Shown: positions 50,995 through 58,842 of the stretch, piece after piece
Numbering within the stretch: position 1 is the first letter of the stretch
Layout: every line of letters starts with the position of its first letter
Assembly: GCF_003058085.1 (NCBI RefSeq)
Contig: NZ_QBUD01000008.1
Location: forward strand, 1 to 64,000
Source: Yoonia sediminilitoris
GTDB lineage: Bacteria; Pseudomonadota; Alphaproteobacteria; Rhodobacterales; Rhodobacteraceae
Reading direction: 5' to 3'
Length of the DNA stretch: 64,000 bases
Position numbers and translations under genes: made by a program
Notes under the pieces: generated by a model
Seen by the model: only the letters and a program-made list of their open reading frames with translations
The model's database searches: none
Told to the model about the DNA's origin: nothing

Positions 50995-51999
50995 ATGATG
51001 CGTCGTAGCAAAAAACTGATCCTTGCCCTGTCTTGCTGGGCTTGCCTTTCGCTGCCAACGGCTGCGGCCTACGACGCTTGCTATCTATTCACACAGGTGC
51101 GGATACTCCACCAGGCTCAGATGCAAATAGCTGCGGCAAAAGACACGCCATCACTCCCACAGTACGTCAGGTTGCTGCGCAAACGCCTTGATTTATTGGC
51201 TGATCGGACCGTAATTGACGCGATCGGGGGGCCAGATCGTCTGCAACTTCAGGAGGTTTTTCGCAGATTTCTGTACAATAGCCGTTTCGCCCTACAGACC
51301 TTCAACGGTGATGATCCTGTCGCTGCATATGAATATTATCGAACGCCCGAAGTGCGGGATAATCTACTCTTGGTTGGATTCTACCTGCCCTCTTTGCTCT
51401 GCGACGAAACAGAAGTGGCGCAACCAACGTCTCCGTCGCCGGGTGATTTTCGCAGAGCAGGCAGCAGCGATACTGCTTTCAAAAGTGCCCTTGAAGAAGT
51501 GATAGGGGATGAGATGGGTGCGACCGAAAAAAAGACTCTCCAGGACAGAGTAAGTGCGCCTTCATCTTTACAGATCAATTTGGACAGTGAGGCAACAACA
51601 TCGATTCTTGATGGTGTTCTGAAACTTGGCATTGGCATACTTGCTGCCGGGGCCGCTTATATAGCCTTTTGGGCATCCCGGTGGTTGCTGGCCGGGCGCC
51701 GACATCGCGCGCGCCGTTATCCAGCGCAATACAAGACAGTCTCGAAGATCGACGGCGAAACCATCGAGGGTGTGTTGCACGACATCAGCAGCCGCGGAAC
51801 CAAGTTCGCACACAGTCTGGATCGATCAATCGCAATTAAAACACCGGTTGCTGTCCAGATTTTCGATGAATGGTACGAAGGCAGCGTCGCATGGAGCAAT
51901 GACCATTACGCTGGTGTCATATTCCGCAGCGGGCCGAAACCCAAGGTCGTGCGCGCAGTGCACAGTCACATTTCCAAAAGGATTGATGACTTTACGTAA
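50995..51999 (+). CDS. Membrane protein with extracytoplasmic helical domain and cytoplasmic PilZ-like domain
   Basis: This 334-residue protein has a signal peptide ending about residue 22 (SLPTAAA), then a helical domain to about residue 140. A linker and a transmembrane helix near residues 205-225 (LGIGILAAGAAYIAFWAS) follow. The C-terminal domain carries the c-di-GMP-type PilZ signature: RHRAR (RxxxR) and, about 25 residues later, DISSRGTKF (DxSxxG). PilZ domains bind c-di-GMP and control motility, envelope or polysaccharide functions. The start is one of two adjacent ATGs, and the ribosome-binding site is weak. Ligand binding is inferred from the motif only. Confidence 0.75.
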   Translation: MMRRSKKLILALSCWACLSLPTAAAYDACYLFTQVRILHQAQMQIAAAKDTPSLPQYVRLLRKRLDLLADRTVIDAIGGPDRLQLQEVFRRFLYNSRFALQTFNGDDPVAAYEYYRTPEVRDNLLLVGFYLPSLLCDETEVAQPTSPSPGDFRRAGSSDTAFKSALEEVIGDEMGATEKKTLQDRVSAPSSLQINLDSEATTSILDGVLKLGIGILAAGAAYIAFWASRWLLAGRRHRARRYPAQYKTVSKIDGETIEGVLHDISSRGTKFAHSLDRSIAIKTPVAVQIFDEWYEGSVAWSNDHYAGVIFRSGPKPKVVRAVHSHISKRIDDFT

Positions 52000-52000
52000 A

Positions 52001-52024
52001 AACGGCGCCCCCGAGGACGCCGTT
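52001..52024. terminator. Bidirectional terminator between the PilZ gene and acpP
   Basis: AACGGCG (52001-52007) pairs with CGCCGTT (52018-52024), with A residues before it and CTTT after. It sits between two convergent stops and could serve both strands. Confidence 0.65.
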
Positions 52025-52046
52025 CTTTGAAAAATTCTGGTGCCTG

Positions 52047-52280
52047 TCAGGCTGCGCCGTTGATAAACTTCACGGCATCGCCAAAGGTCTGAATGGTCTC
52101 TGCTGCATCGTCTGGGATTTCGATGCCGAATTCCTCTTCGAATGCCATGACCAGTTCGACTGTATCAAGGCTGTCAGCGCCAAGATCATCAATGAAGGAC
52201 GCAGCTTCGGTCACTTTATCTTCTTCAACACTCAGGTGCTCTACAACAATCTTGCGCACACGGTCTGCAACGTCGCTCAT
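52047..52280 (-). CDS. acpP: Acyl carrier protein
   Basis: This 77-residue acidic four-helix protein carries the phosphopantetheine attachment motif [12 protein letters not shown] (Ser37). It holds growing acyl chains in fatty-acid synthesis. It is 182 bp downstream of fabG, with a candidate promoter between. Confidence 0.97.
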   Translation of the reverse strand: MSDVADRVRKIVVEHLSVEEDKVTEAASFIDDLGADSLDTVELVMAFEEEFGIEIPDDAAETIQTFGDAVKFINGAA

Positions 52281-52415
52281 ATCAATTCCTCACGTATTTT
52301 GGGCCTGCGCCCGATTTAACCTAGGGCTTCTGCCCGCCTTATTGTCCTACCATAGCAAGACTTCACCAAATCGCACAATGTCATTGACGCCGCGCGGCCA
52401 AGCAAATCTGGGTGG

Positions 52416-52443
52416 CCTATAGCAGAGAATTCCACCAACGCAA
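52416..52443 (-). promoter_or_regulatory. Candidate acpP promoter
   Basis: On the minus strand TTGCGT (52443-52438) and TATAGG (52421-52416) are 16 bp apart, in the fabG-acpP gap. A separate strong promoter for acpP is common because ACP is very abundant. The match is only approximate. Confidence 0.35.
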
Positions 52444-52462
52444 ACGGTTTCGGACTATCGTG

Positions 52463-53200
52463 CTAGATCATCGCCATCCCGCCGTTTACGTGCAAAGTCG
52501 TGCCGGTGACATATGCGGCCTCGGGGCTGGCAAGATACAGGACTGCTGCTGCAATCTCATCTGCATTGCCCATCCGCCCTGCTGGCACCTGCCCCAGGAT
52601 CGCAGTTTTTTGGTCGTCCGTCAGCTTGTCCGTCATCGCAGTGGTGATGAAACCGGGTGCAACGCAATTGACTGTGATTCCCCGGCTGGCAACTTCATAG
52701 GCGATCGATTTGGACATGCCGACCATACCCGCCTTGGATGCTGCATAATTCGCCTGCCCTGGGTTCCCTGTCGTACCAACAACCGACGAAATATTTACAA
52801 TTCGGCCCCAGCGGGACTTCATCATGCCGCGGATCACACCCTTGCACAGGCGCATTGTCGACGTCAGGTTCACATCAAGCACAGACGACCATTCATCGTC
52901 AGACATCCGCATGAACAGGTTATCACGGGTGATGCCCGCGTTGTTGACCAGAATGTCCACAGACCCAATGACGTCAGCCGCCTGCTTGGGTAGTGCGCTC
53001 ACAGCCTCTGCATCGCTCAGGTTACAAGGCAAGACATAGGCACGGTCGCCCAGTTCATCCGCCAATGCCTGAAGCGGGTCAATGCGGGTGCCGGACAAGA
53101 CAACGGTGGCCCCCGCCGCGTGCAGTGTCCGTGCGATTTCCGCGCCAATTCCGCCAGATGCACCTGTTACAAGCGCATTCTTTCCATTCAAATCAAACAT
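52463..53200 (-). CDS. fabG: 3-oxoacyl-ACP reductase
   Basis: This 245-residue short-chain dehydrogenase has the NADPH motif TGASGGIGAEIA near residue 12 and the catalytic Ser-Tyr-Lys in VNISSVVGTTGNPGQANYAASKAG. It reduces beta-ketoacyl-ACP. It lies 14 bp after fabD in the fab operon. Confidence 0.97.
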   Translation of the reverse strand: MFDLNGKNALVTGASGGIGAEIARTLHAAGATVVLSGTRIDPLQALADELGDRAYVLPCNLSDAEAVSALPKQAADVIGSVDILVNNAGITRDNLFMRMSDDEWSSVLDVNLTSTMRLCKGVIRGMMKSRWGRIVNISSVVGTTGNPGQANYAASKAGMVGMSKSIAYEVASRGITVNCVAPGFITTAMTDKLTDDQKTAILGQVPAGRMGNADEIAAAVLYLASPEAAYVTGTTLHVNGGMAMI

Positions 53201-53214
53201 TTATCCGCCCTTAT

Positions 53215-54153
53215 TTATGTATTTATCGCAGTAGCGACCGCCGCCACATCGTCCGGAGTTGCAATCGCAGCTGTCGCAAGATCGCGGTCAATCCGCTTGA
53301 TCATACCCGACAATGCCTTGCCAGCACCAACCTCGAACACCTCCGTCACCCCGTTTGCGGCCATATAGCCAACGCTTTCGCGCCAGCGGACCGATGCAGT
53401 GACTTGCGCGATCAGCAGCTTTCTGATCTCTGCGGGGTCGGTCACGCCCGCTGCAAGCACATTGGCGACGACCGGAACCGTTGGCTCCGCGATGGTGACA
53501 TCAGCCAGCGCGTCGGCCATCACTTGCGCAGCGGGGGACATCAGTGCGCAATGAAATGGGGCGCTGACTGGCAAAAGAACTGCCCGCTTCGCCCCTTTTT
53601 CCTTGGCGATCACCAAAGCGCGTTCCACCGCCGCCTTATGGCCTGATACAACGACCTGACTAGGGTCATTGTCATTTGCGGCCTGACACACTTCTCCCTG
53701 CGCGGCTTCTTCCGCGACGGCCTGCGCATCATCAAACCCTAGCCCCAACAAGGCCGCCATGGCACCAACACCCACCGGAACCGCCTCTTGCATGGCCGTC
53801 CCGCGAATGCGCAACAGGCGGGCTGTATCCGCAACGGAAAAGGCCCCCGCCGCAGCCAAGGCCGAATATTCCCCCAGCGAATGACCAGCCACAAAGGATG
53901 CATCATGGATATGAACACCCTCTGTTGCCAGCGCACGCACAGCAGCAAGCGATGTGGCCATCAAAGCGGGCTGCGCATTGCGGGTGAGCGTCAGTGTTTC
54001 AATGTCGCCGTCCCAGATCAGGCCGGACAAGTCCTCGTTCAGGGCATCGTTGACCTCGTCGAACACAGCCTTGGCAGCCGGATAGGCTTCGGCAAGTGCC
54101 TTGCCCATCCCAATCGTCTGTGCCCCTTGGCCCGGAAATACAAATGCGCGCAT
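53215..54153 (-). CDS. fabD: Malonyl-CoA:ACP transacylase
   Basis: This 312-residue enzyme loads malonate on ACP. It has RAFVFPGQGAQTIGMGK at the start and the nucleophile motif VAGHSLGEYSAL near residue 90. The catalytic His is in the PVSAPFHCALM context. The ATG at 54153 is preceded by CAGGAG. 23 upstream open codons are not used. Confidence 0.96.
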   Translation of the reverse strand: MRAFVFPGQGAQTIGMGKALAEAYPAAKAVFDEVNDALNEDLSGLIWDGDIETLTLTRNAQPALMATSLAAVRALATEGVHIHDASFVAGHSLGEYSALAAAGAFSVADTARLLRIRGTAMQEAVPVGVGAMAALLGLGFDDAQAVAEEAAQGEVCQAANDNDPSQVVVSGHKAAVERALVIAKEKGAKRAVLLPVSAPFHCALMSPAAQVMADALADVTIAEPTVPVVANVLAAGVTDPAEIRKLLIAQVTASVRWRESVGYMAANGVTEVFEVGAGKALSGMIKRIDRDLATAAIATPDDVAAVATAINT

Positions 54154-54268
54154 TGGCACTCTCCTGATATTTTTTGTTGCGGCAGGCTTACCCTGCCCGT
54201 GCGCCCCATTCAAGCAAAGCAATCAGTGATCATTTACGCGCAGCCCCTGCCGGCAGAGGAACGCGCGT

Positions 54269-55540
54269 TTGCCTAGGCGCCCAAAATCATCAGTGCCAGC
54301 TTTCGACCAACCCACAAGAGGATTGGATAAGCCCGCTGCAAATTCCGCTTCCAGTTATGGAACGATCACCAAGACGTTTCACTGGCTCACCGCCCTTTTC
54401 ATCCTGACAGTGATCCCGCTTGGGGTCATTGCCAACAGGCTGCCCGACGAGACCGACGCGCAGCTTGCCCTGTAGGCCCAGTTGTTTTCGCTTCACAAGA
54501 CGCTTGGGGTGATCAGATTTCTTGTGGCACTGGCCCGCATCCTTTGGGCGATCACCCAAACGAAACCCGGCGGATTGCACCCTGAACGCGGGGTCGAATC
54601 CTTTCTGGCCGATCTGGTGCATTGGCTGCTTTATGTGTCGCTGGTCGCCGTCCCCCTGACCGGCCGGATACACCATGCCGCCACATCGGGGTTTGCGCCA
54701 ATCCTGCTCCCGCTGGGGCAAGACCTGTCCTTTGTCGGAAAAAGCGAAACCACCGCCGAACTGTTCGGCACACTTCACTGGATCTGGAGCAAGATCATGG
54801 TCGGGACAAGCCCGCTGCACGTCGCCGGCCCGCTGAAGCATCATGTCATCGACAATGACAACACCTTGCGACGTATGTGGTTCGGCCAATCGCAAACGAA
54901 GGCCACAGACGCGCACGAGGGCCGGGCAACGGCACCTTAGGCGGCCATTGCCATCGACATCATCGCGACCAACGCGGGAATTGCGTCCGGACTTTTCAGT
55001 CACGACACGGGCCCATCCGGCCCTGCGCTCGAACGAGTCGCCTCTGACTGGGAGGTGAACGAAGGGTCCATCGGGATTTCGGTCATGCAACTTGGCAGTA
55101 CGCTCGAAGGGCAATTCAATGACTGGACGACTGCTATTCGCTACGACCCGGACGGCACTGGCACAGTGGGTGATGTGACAACGATCATCACTATCAATTC
55201 GCTGACACTTGGGTCTGTGACGGATCAGGCGATGGGCACTGACTTCTGCGACACATCCCACGGCAACCTTTACGGCTGATATCATCAAATCAGACACCGG
55301 ATTTCTCGCAGACGGGAAGCTTTCCATCAAGGGAAGTTCGGTACCCGTAGCGCTGCCCTTTGACCTGATACTTGTCGATAACAACGCCACGTTGAACGGC
55401 ACGATCAATCTCGACCGCCGCGATTTCAACATCGGGGAGAGTATGGCAGACGAATCAAGCTTGGGGTTTGGCGTTGGCGTTGGCGTTGGCGTTGGCGTTG
55501 GCGTCGCCATCACACTGACGGCCACACGCAGCAAGACAAG
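54269..55540 (+). pseudogene. Decayed cytochrome b561-YceI fusion gene
   Basis: One ancestral gene can be read through three lesions. The b561 part (ASSYGTITKTFHWLTALFIL; HWLLYVSLVAVPLTGRIHH; LFGTLHWIWSK) has haem-ligand-type histidines. It is broken by TAG at 54473-54475. A second in-frame TAG follows at 54938-54940. The YceI-like part (WEVNEGSIGISVMQLGSTLE) is frameshifted near 55260 and resumes as ATFTADIIKSDTGFLADGKL to about 55540. Such fusions join a membrane haem protein to a periplasmic lipid-binding domain. It is non-functional here. Confidence 0.8.
55468..55503. repeat. Hexanucleotide tandem repeat (TTGGCG)x6
   Basis: Six perfect copies of TTGGCG lie inside the pseudogene, encoding a Gly-Val run where YceI domains have one GV step. 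It looks like slipped-strand expansion in sequence no longer under selection. Confidence 0.9.
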
Positions 55541-55566
55541 AAAAAACCGCGCCGGTTATGGCGCGG
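55541..55566 (-). terminator. Intrinsic terminator of yceI
   Basis: On the minus strand a 7-bp stem (CCGCGCC at 55547-55553 with GGCGCGG at 55560-55566) is followed by six T residues (the A-run at 55541-55546). It lies 27 bp after the yceI stop. Confidence 0.8.
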
Positions 55567-55592
55567 CCTACGTTTCGAATTTTCCGTTTGTG

Positions 55593-56171
55593 CTATTCGG
55601 CAACCGTTGCCTCGATCGAGATGTTCAGTGCCACCTCGTCGCTCACGAACGGTGCGAACGCACCGACTTCAAAATCTGATCGCAGAATGGTCGCGGTTGC
55701 GTCGAACCCGGCCCAAGGCTTTTTCGCCATAGGATGTTCGCCTGACTGGTTCATCTTGGCATCAAGCACAACGGGCTTTGTGGCGCCGTTCAGTGTCAGA
55801 TCGCATGTATTCAACGCTGTGGTGTCGCCAGTCACTTCGATGGAGGTTGAGGTGAATATCACCATTTCATCTTCATCCGCGCCAAAGAAATCATCGCTTA
55901 TGAAGTGGTTGAAACGCTCTTCCCAGCCTGTGAACATCGAACGAACTGGAAAGGGTACAGACACGCGGGATGCGGCGGGGTCTTCCTGATTGAAGTTGAT
56001 TGTGCCTTCAATACCGGAGAAAGGGCCATAAGTTGTAGAATAGCCCAAGTGATTGTAGCTAAAGAGAACTTGGCTATGGCTTGCGTCAAGGACATAGTTT
56101 GCGCTGCTGGCTGCGGCTTGCGTTGTGAACCCTGCGATGACGAGGGCTGCGGCGATCAAAAATTTCTTCAT
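55593..56171 (-). CDS. YceI-family periplasmic lipid-binding protein
   Basis: This 192-residue protein has a signal peptide (MKKFLIAAALVIAGFTTQAA) and the YceI lipocalin-like beta-barrel (YVLDASHSQVLFSYNHLGYS; later NHFISDDFFGADE). Members bind isoprenoid or fatty lipids in the periplasm. The start at 56171 follows GGAG. It is convergent with the decayed b561-YceI gene, whose function it might partly keep. Confidence 0.92.
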   Translation of the reverse strand: MKKFLIAAALVIAGFTTQAAASSANYVLDASHSQVLFSYNHLGYSTTYGPFSGIEGTINFNQEDPAASRVSVPFPVRSMFTGWEERFNHFISDDFFGADEDEMVIFTSTSIEVTGDTTALNTCDLTLNGATKPVVLDAKMNQSGEHPMAKKPWAGFDATATILRSDFEVGAFAPFVSDEVALNISIEATVAE

Positions 56172-56384
56172 TGGCATCTCCTGAAAGGCGTGTTTGGGTG
56201 CGCCCCTCAAAGATAGTGTGCGGCCCTGCGACACATTTCCGCTTTTGTGAACATGAACTGTTTGCGCGGATAACCACGACACCTGTTCGCGTGATAAAAA
56301 ACGACATAAGTCTGCGGGCGCTCATGACACAAGAAAACGCTCCGCATGGGCGCGCCTTTGAAAATCTGTTTGTTCAAGAAGTCC

Positions 56385-56972
56385 TCAGGCGGCGACGCTG
56401 GCCGACGATTGCGGTACAACCATCAGATCCTGCCCCAGGCGATCGCGCAAACCAATCAATTGCGCCTCGGTGCCTTCAGCGACAGGGACGGTTTGAACCG
56501 TATTGCGATACCGCAGGACAAGGCTGTGCATGCCGATCCTTTCGTTGTAGTCCAGAAAGACCCCGCCAATCGCATCAAAACCGTAGCATCCGATGGTTGT
56601 GGGCTTGCCCGCCCGATTACAGATCACCTCACGGATTTCGCCGACGCTGTTGTCAACGTGCAGTTCGGTCCGCGACCCGCGGCTTGCAAACCACAACAGA
56701 TAAATCGCAATCGTACCAAAGAGCGTTGCAGCACCAACGCGGAACACGCCGATGTCACCATCAAACATCAGTGTTGGTAGCAAAAGGATGCTGAAGCACG
56801 CAGTCAGGAAGCAGGCACCCAAAAAGAATGAAACGGCCTGAGATGCCATTACGCCCAGCGAAGGGCCCCGTCCAGAACGCACTATGTAGCCCCAATAGGT
56901 ATCCTCGACCGAAAAGGTCGAAGGCTTCGCCAACTGCTGCCTTCTATTAACGGACACATTCGCGTTGCTCAT
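56385..56972 (-). CDS. Hypothetical protein with two membrane spans
   Basis: This 195-residue protein has a cytoplasmic N-terminus and two adjacent transmembrane helices (near residues 45-65 and 75-95). A soluble beta-rich domain (RTELHVDNSVGEIREVICNR; IGGVFLDYNERIG) follows. It resembles roseobacter proteins of unknown function, and the C-terminal part could be PH-like. The start at MSNANV is preferred over one six codons upstream. Confidence 0.65.
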   Translation of the reverse strand: MSNANVSVNRRQQLAKPSTFSVEDTYWGYIVRSGRGPSLGVMASQAVSFFLGACFLTACFSILLLPTLMFDGDIGVFRVGAATLFGTIAIYLLWFASRGSRTELHVDNSVGEIREVICNRAGKPTTIGCYGFDAIGGVFLDYNERIGMHSLVLRYRNTVQTVPVAEGTEAQLIGLRDRLGQDLMVVPQSSASVAA

Positions 56973-57231
56973 GTCATCAATCCTTGCCACCGTCGTTCAC
57001 CTTTAAAGCCCGACAAACAGGGCTATAAAGGGGCAAGGTCAAGGCAAGGTTAAGAAAACCGACGGTGTGACCGGGTCGACACGTGCAAAGGGGTTGCGTG
57101 AACCCGCGCGGACTGTATAAGGCCGCATCCTTCTGCGACTAGATATGAACTGCGCAGTCTCTCGTGGGTGGGGTGCAGAAGGTCACATGCCCCGCACTTT
57201 GAAATGCGCCGAGATATGAACTGGAGTACGC

Positions 57232-57585
57232 ATGCCGCTATACGAGCATGTCATGATTGCGCGTCAGGACTTGTCCAACACGCAAGCTGAAAGCCTTATC
57301 GAACATTTCGGAACCGTGCTTGCCGACAATGGCGGCAAGTTGCTGGAAAACGAATATTGGGGCGTCAAGACGATGGCCTACAAGATCAACAAGAACCGCA
57401 AAGGGCATTACGCCTTCCTGCGCACCGATGCCCCTGCCCCTGCCGTGCAGGAAATGGAACGTCTGATGCGCCTTCACGAAGACGTCATGCGCGTGCTGAC
57501 CATCAAGGTCGACGCACATGAAGAAGGCCCCTCGGTCCAGATGCAAAAGCGCGAAGAACGTGGCGACCGCCGCGAACGCCGCTAA
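57232..57585 (+). CDS. rpsF: 30S ribosomal protein S6
   Basis: This 117-residue S6 has MPLYEHVMIARQDLSNTQAE, the characteristic WGVKTMAYKINKNRKGHYAF and a basic Arg/Glu tail. It binds S18 on the small subunit. First gene of the rpsF-rpsR-rplI operon. A repeated 12-mer (agatatgaactg at 57141 and 57212) precedes it. Confidence 0.97.
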   Translation: MPLYEHVMIARQDLSNTQAESLIEHFGTVLADNGGKLLENEYWGVKTMAYKINKNRKGHYAFLRTDAPAPAVQEMERLMRLHEDVMRVLTIKVDAHEEGPSVQMQKREERGDRRERR

Positions 57586-57612
57586 TCGTTGATCACAAAA
57601 GGATAGACAATC

Positions 57613-57840
57613 ATGGGAAGCAAACCATTTTTCCGCCGTCGCAAGTCCGATCCGTTCGAGGGCGACAACGCCCCAAAGATCGACTATAAAGACACCCGCC
57701 TGTTGCAGCGCTACATCTCTGAGCGTGGCAAGATCGTTCCGGCCCGTATCACCGCCGTCGGGTCCAAGAACCAGCGCAAACTCGCCCAGGCGATCAAGCG
57801 TGCCCGGTTCCTGGCCCTGCTGCCATACGCTGTAAAGTAA
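57613..57840 (+). CDS. rpsR: 30S ribosomal protein S18
   Basis: This 75-residue S18 has [29 protein letters not shown] and a conserved [19 protein letters not shown]. It forms a heterodimer with S6. It has an AAAGGA site 9 bases upstream. Confidence 0.97.
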   Translation: MGSKPFFRRRKSDPFEGDNAPKIDYKDTRLLQRYISERGKIVPARITAVGSKNQRKLAQAIKRARFLALLPYAVK

Positions 57841-57852
57841 GGAGAACATATC

Positions 57853-58473
57853 ATGGATATCATCCTGCTCGAACGCGTGGCCAAGCTGGGTCAGATGGGC
57901 GAAGTCGTTTCCGTCAAGGAAGGCTACGCGCGCAACTACCTTCTGCCACAGGGCAAGGCCCTGCGGGTGAACGCGGCCAACATGGCGCGTTTTGAGGCTG
58001 AAAAAGCCCAGATGGAAGCCCGCAATCTTGAAACAAAGAAAGAAGCCGATGCACTGGCCGCGAAACTGGATGGACAGAATTTCGTTGTGATTCGCTCTGC
58101 CTCTGACGCCGGTTCGCTTTATGGGTCCGTCACCACACGTGACGCGGCCGATGCAGCGACCGAAGCCGGTTTTTCGGTCGACAAAAAGCAGATCGTCCTG
58201 CTTGGTGCGATCAAGGAACTGGGTCTGCATGACGTATCTGTCAATCTGCACCCTGAAGTCACTGCGACCATTACATTGAACGTCGCGCGTTCGGTTGAAG
58301 AAGCAGAACTGCAAGAGGCAGGCAAATCGATTGCAGAGCTCGCAGCGGAAGAAGAAGCTGCAGCAGAATTCGAAATTCAGGAGCTGTTCGACGATATCGG
58401 ATCGGCTGCTATGGACGACGAAGAACTGGCACCTGCCGCAGACGCATCCGACGACGAGAATACAAAAGACTGA
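57853..58473 (+). CDS. rplI: 50S ribosomal protein L9
   Basis: This 206-residue L9 has the signature [21 protein letters not shown] and a long connecting helix. A C-terminal domain follows, and its extra acidic tail ([12 protein letters not shown] and onward) of about 45 residues is longer than in enterobacteria. An intrinsic terminator follows. Confidence 0.96.
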   Translation: MDIILLERVAKLGQMGEVVSVKEGYARNYLLPQGKALRVNAANMARFEAEKAQMEARNLETKKEADALAAKLDGQNFVVIRSASDAGSLYGSVTTRDAADAATEAGFSVDKKQIVLLGAIKELGLHDVSVNLHPEVTATITLNVARSVEEAELQEAGKSIAELAAEEEAAAEFEIQELFDDIGSAAMDDEELAPAADASDDENTKD

Positions 58474-58498
58474 TTCTCTGGATGTTATGAATTTATTA

Positions 58499-58527
58499 GG
58501 CCGCCCTTTCTGAGGGCGGCCTTTTTT
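58499..58527 (+). terminator. Intrinsic terminator of the rpsF-rpsR-rplI operon
   Basis: GGCCGCCCT (58499-58507) and AGGGCGGCC (58513-58521) form a 9-bp stem with a 5-nt loop, followed by six T residues. Confidence 0.92.
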
Positions 58528-58604
58528 GATGACGCACATCCAAAAAGCAGAGCGTGCGGAACCGTCTATACCAAATCTATCTCGACTTGCTTTGCAAGCC
58601 GATT

Positions 58605-58655
58605 GGCCGGGGGCTTTGCCCCCGGACCCCCAGGATATTTCTGGCCATAAGAAGC
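58605..58655. repeat. REP-like GC-rich hairpin element
   Basis: CCGGGGGC-ttt-GCCCCCGG (58607-58625) is a perfect 8-bp stem, followed by ACCCCCAGGATATTTCTGGC and an A/G-rich tail. I recall similar hairpins with a GGATATTT tail as dispersed intergenic repeats in Rhodobacteraceae genomes. It is the only notable feature of the gap from 58528 to 58842, apart from the next gene's binding site. Confidence 0.55.
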
Positions 58656-58842
58656 AAAAGCTGTGTCTGGCGATTGCTTGAGGCGAGACCAGATCAAATC
58701 TGCCAAGACGTTGACGCATGGAGCTGAGGCCATGCGCAACGCCGCAATCCGACGCAAAGACTCAGGCAGACACGTAGTAACCCCCTTGTGGCATTCATCC
58801 GTCGGCTGTTTACTGACCGTGAATTCATCAAAAGGGGTTATC

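Noticed and set aside
54290..55534. 414-codon open frame antisense to the b561-YceI pseudogene
   Set aside because: The plus strand reads as a recognisable decayed gene; the minus frame contains a Pro-Thr run that is just the TTGGCG repeat and no known domain.
57238..58719. 493-codon open frame antisense to rpsF-rpsR-rplI
   Set aside because: It crosses three ribosomal-protein genes and their terminator, so it cannot be a real transcript unit; the residue mix is shadow-like.
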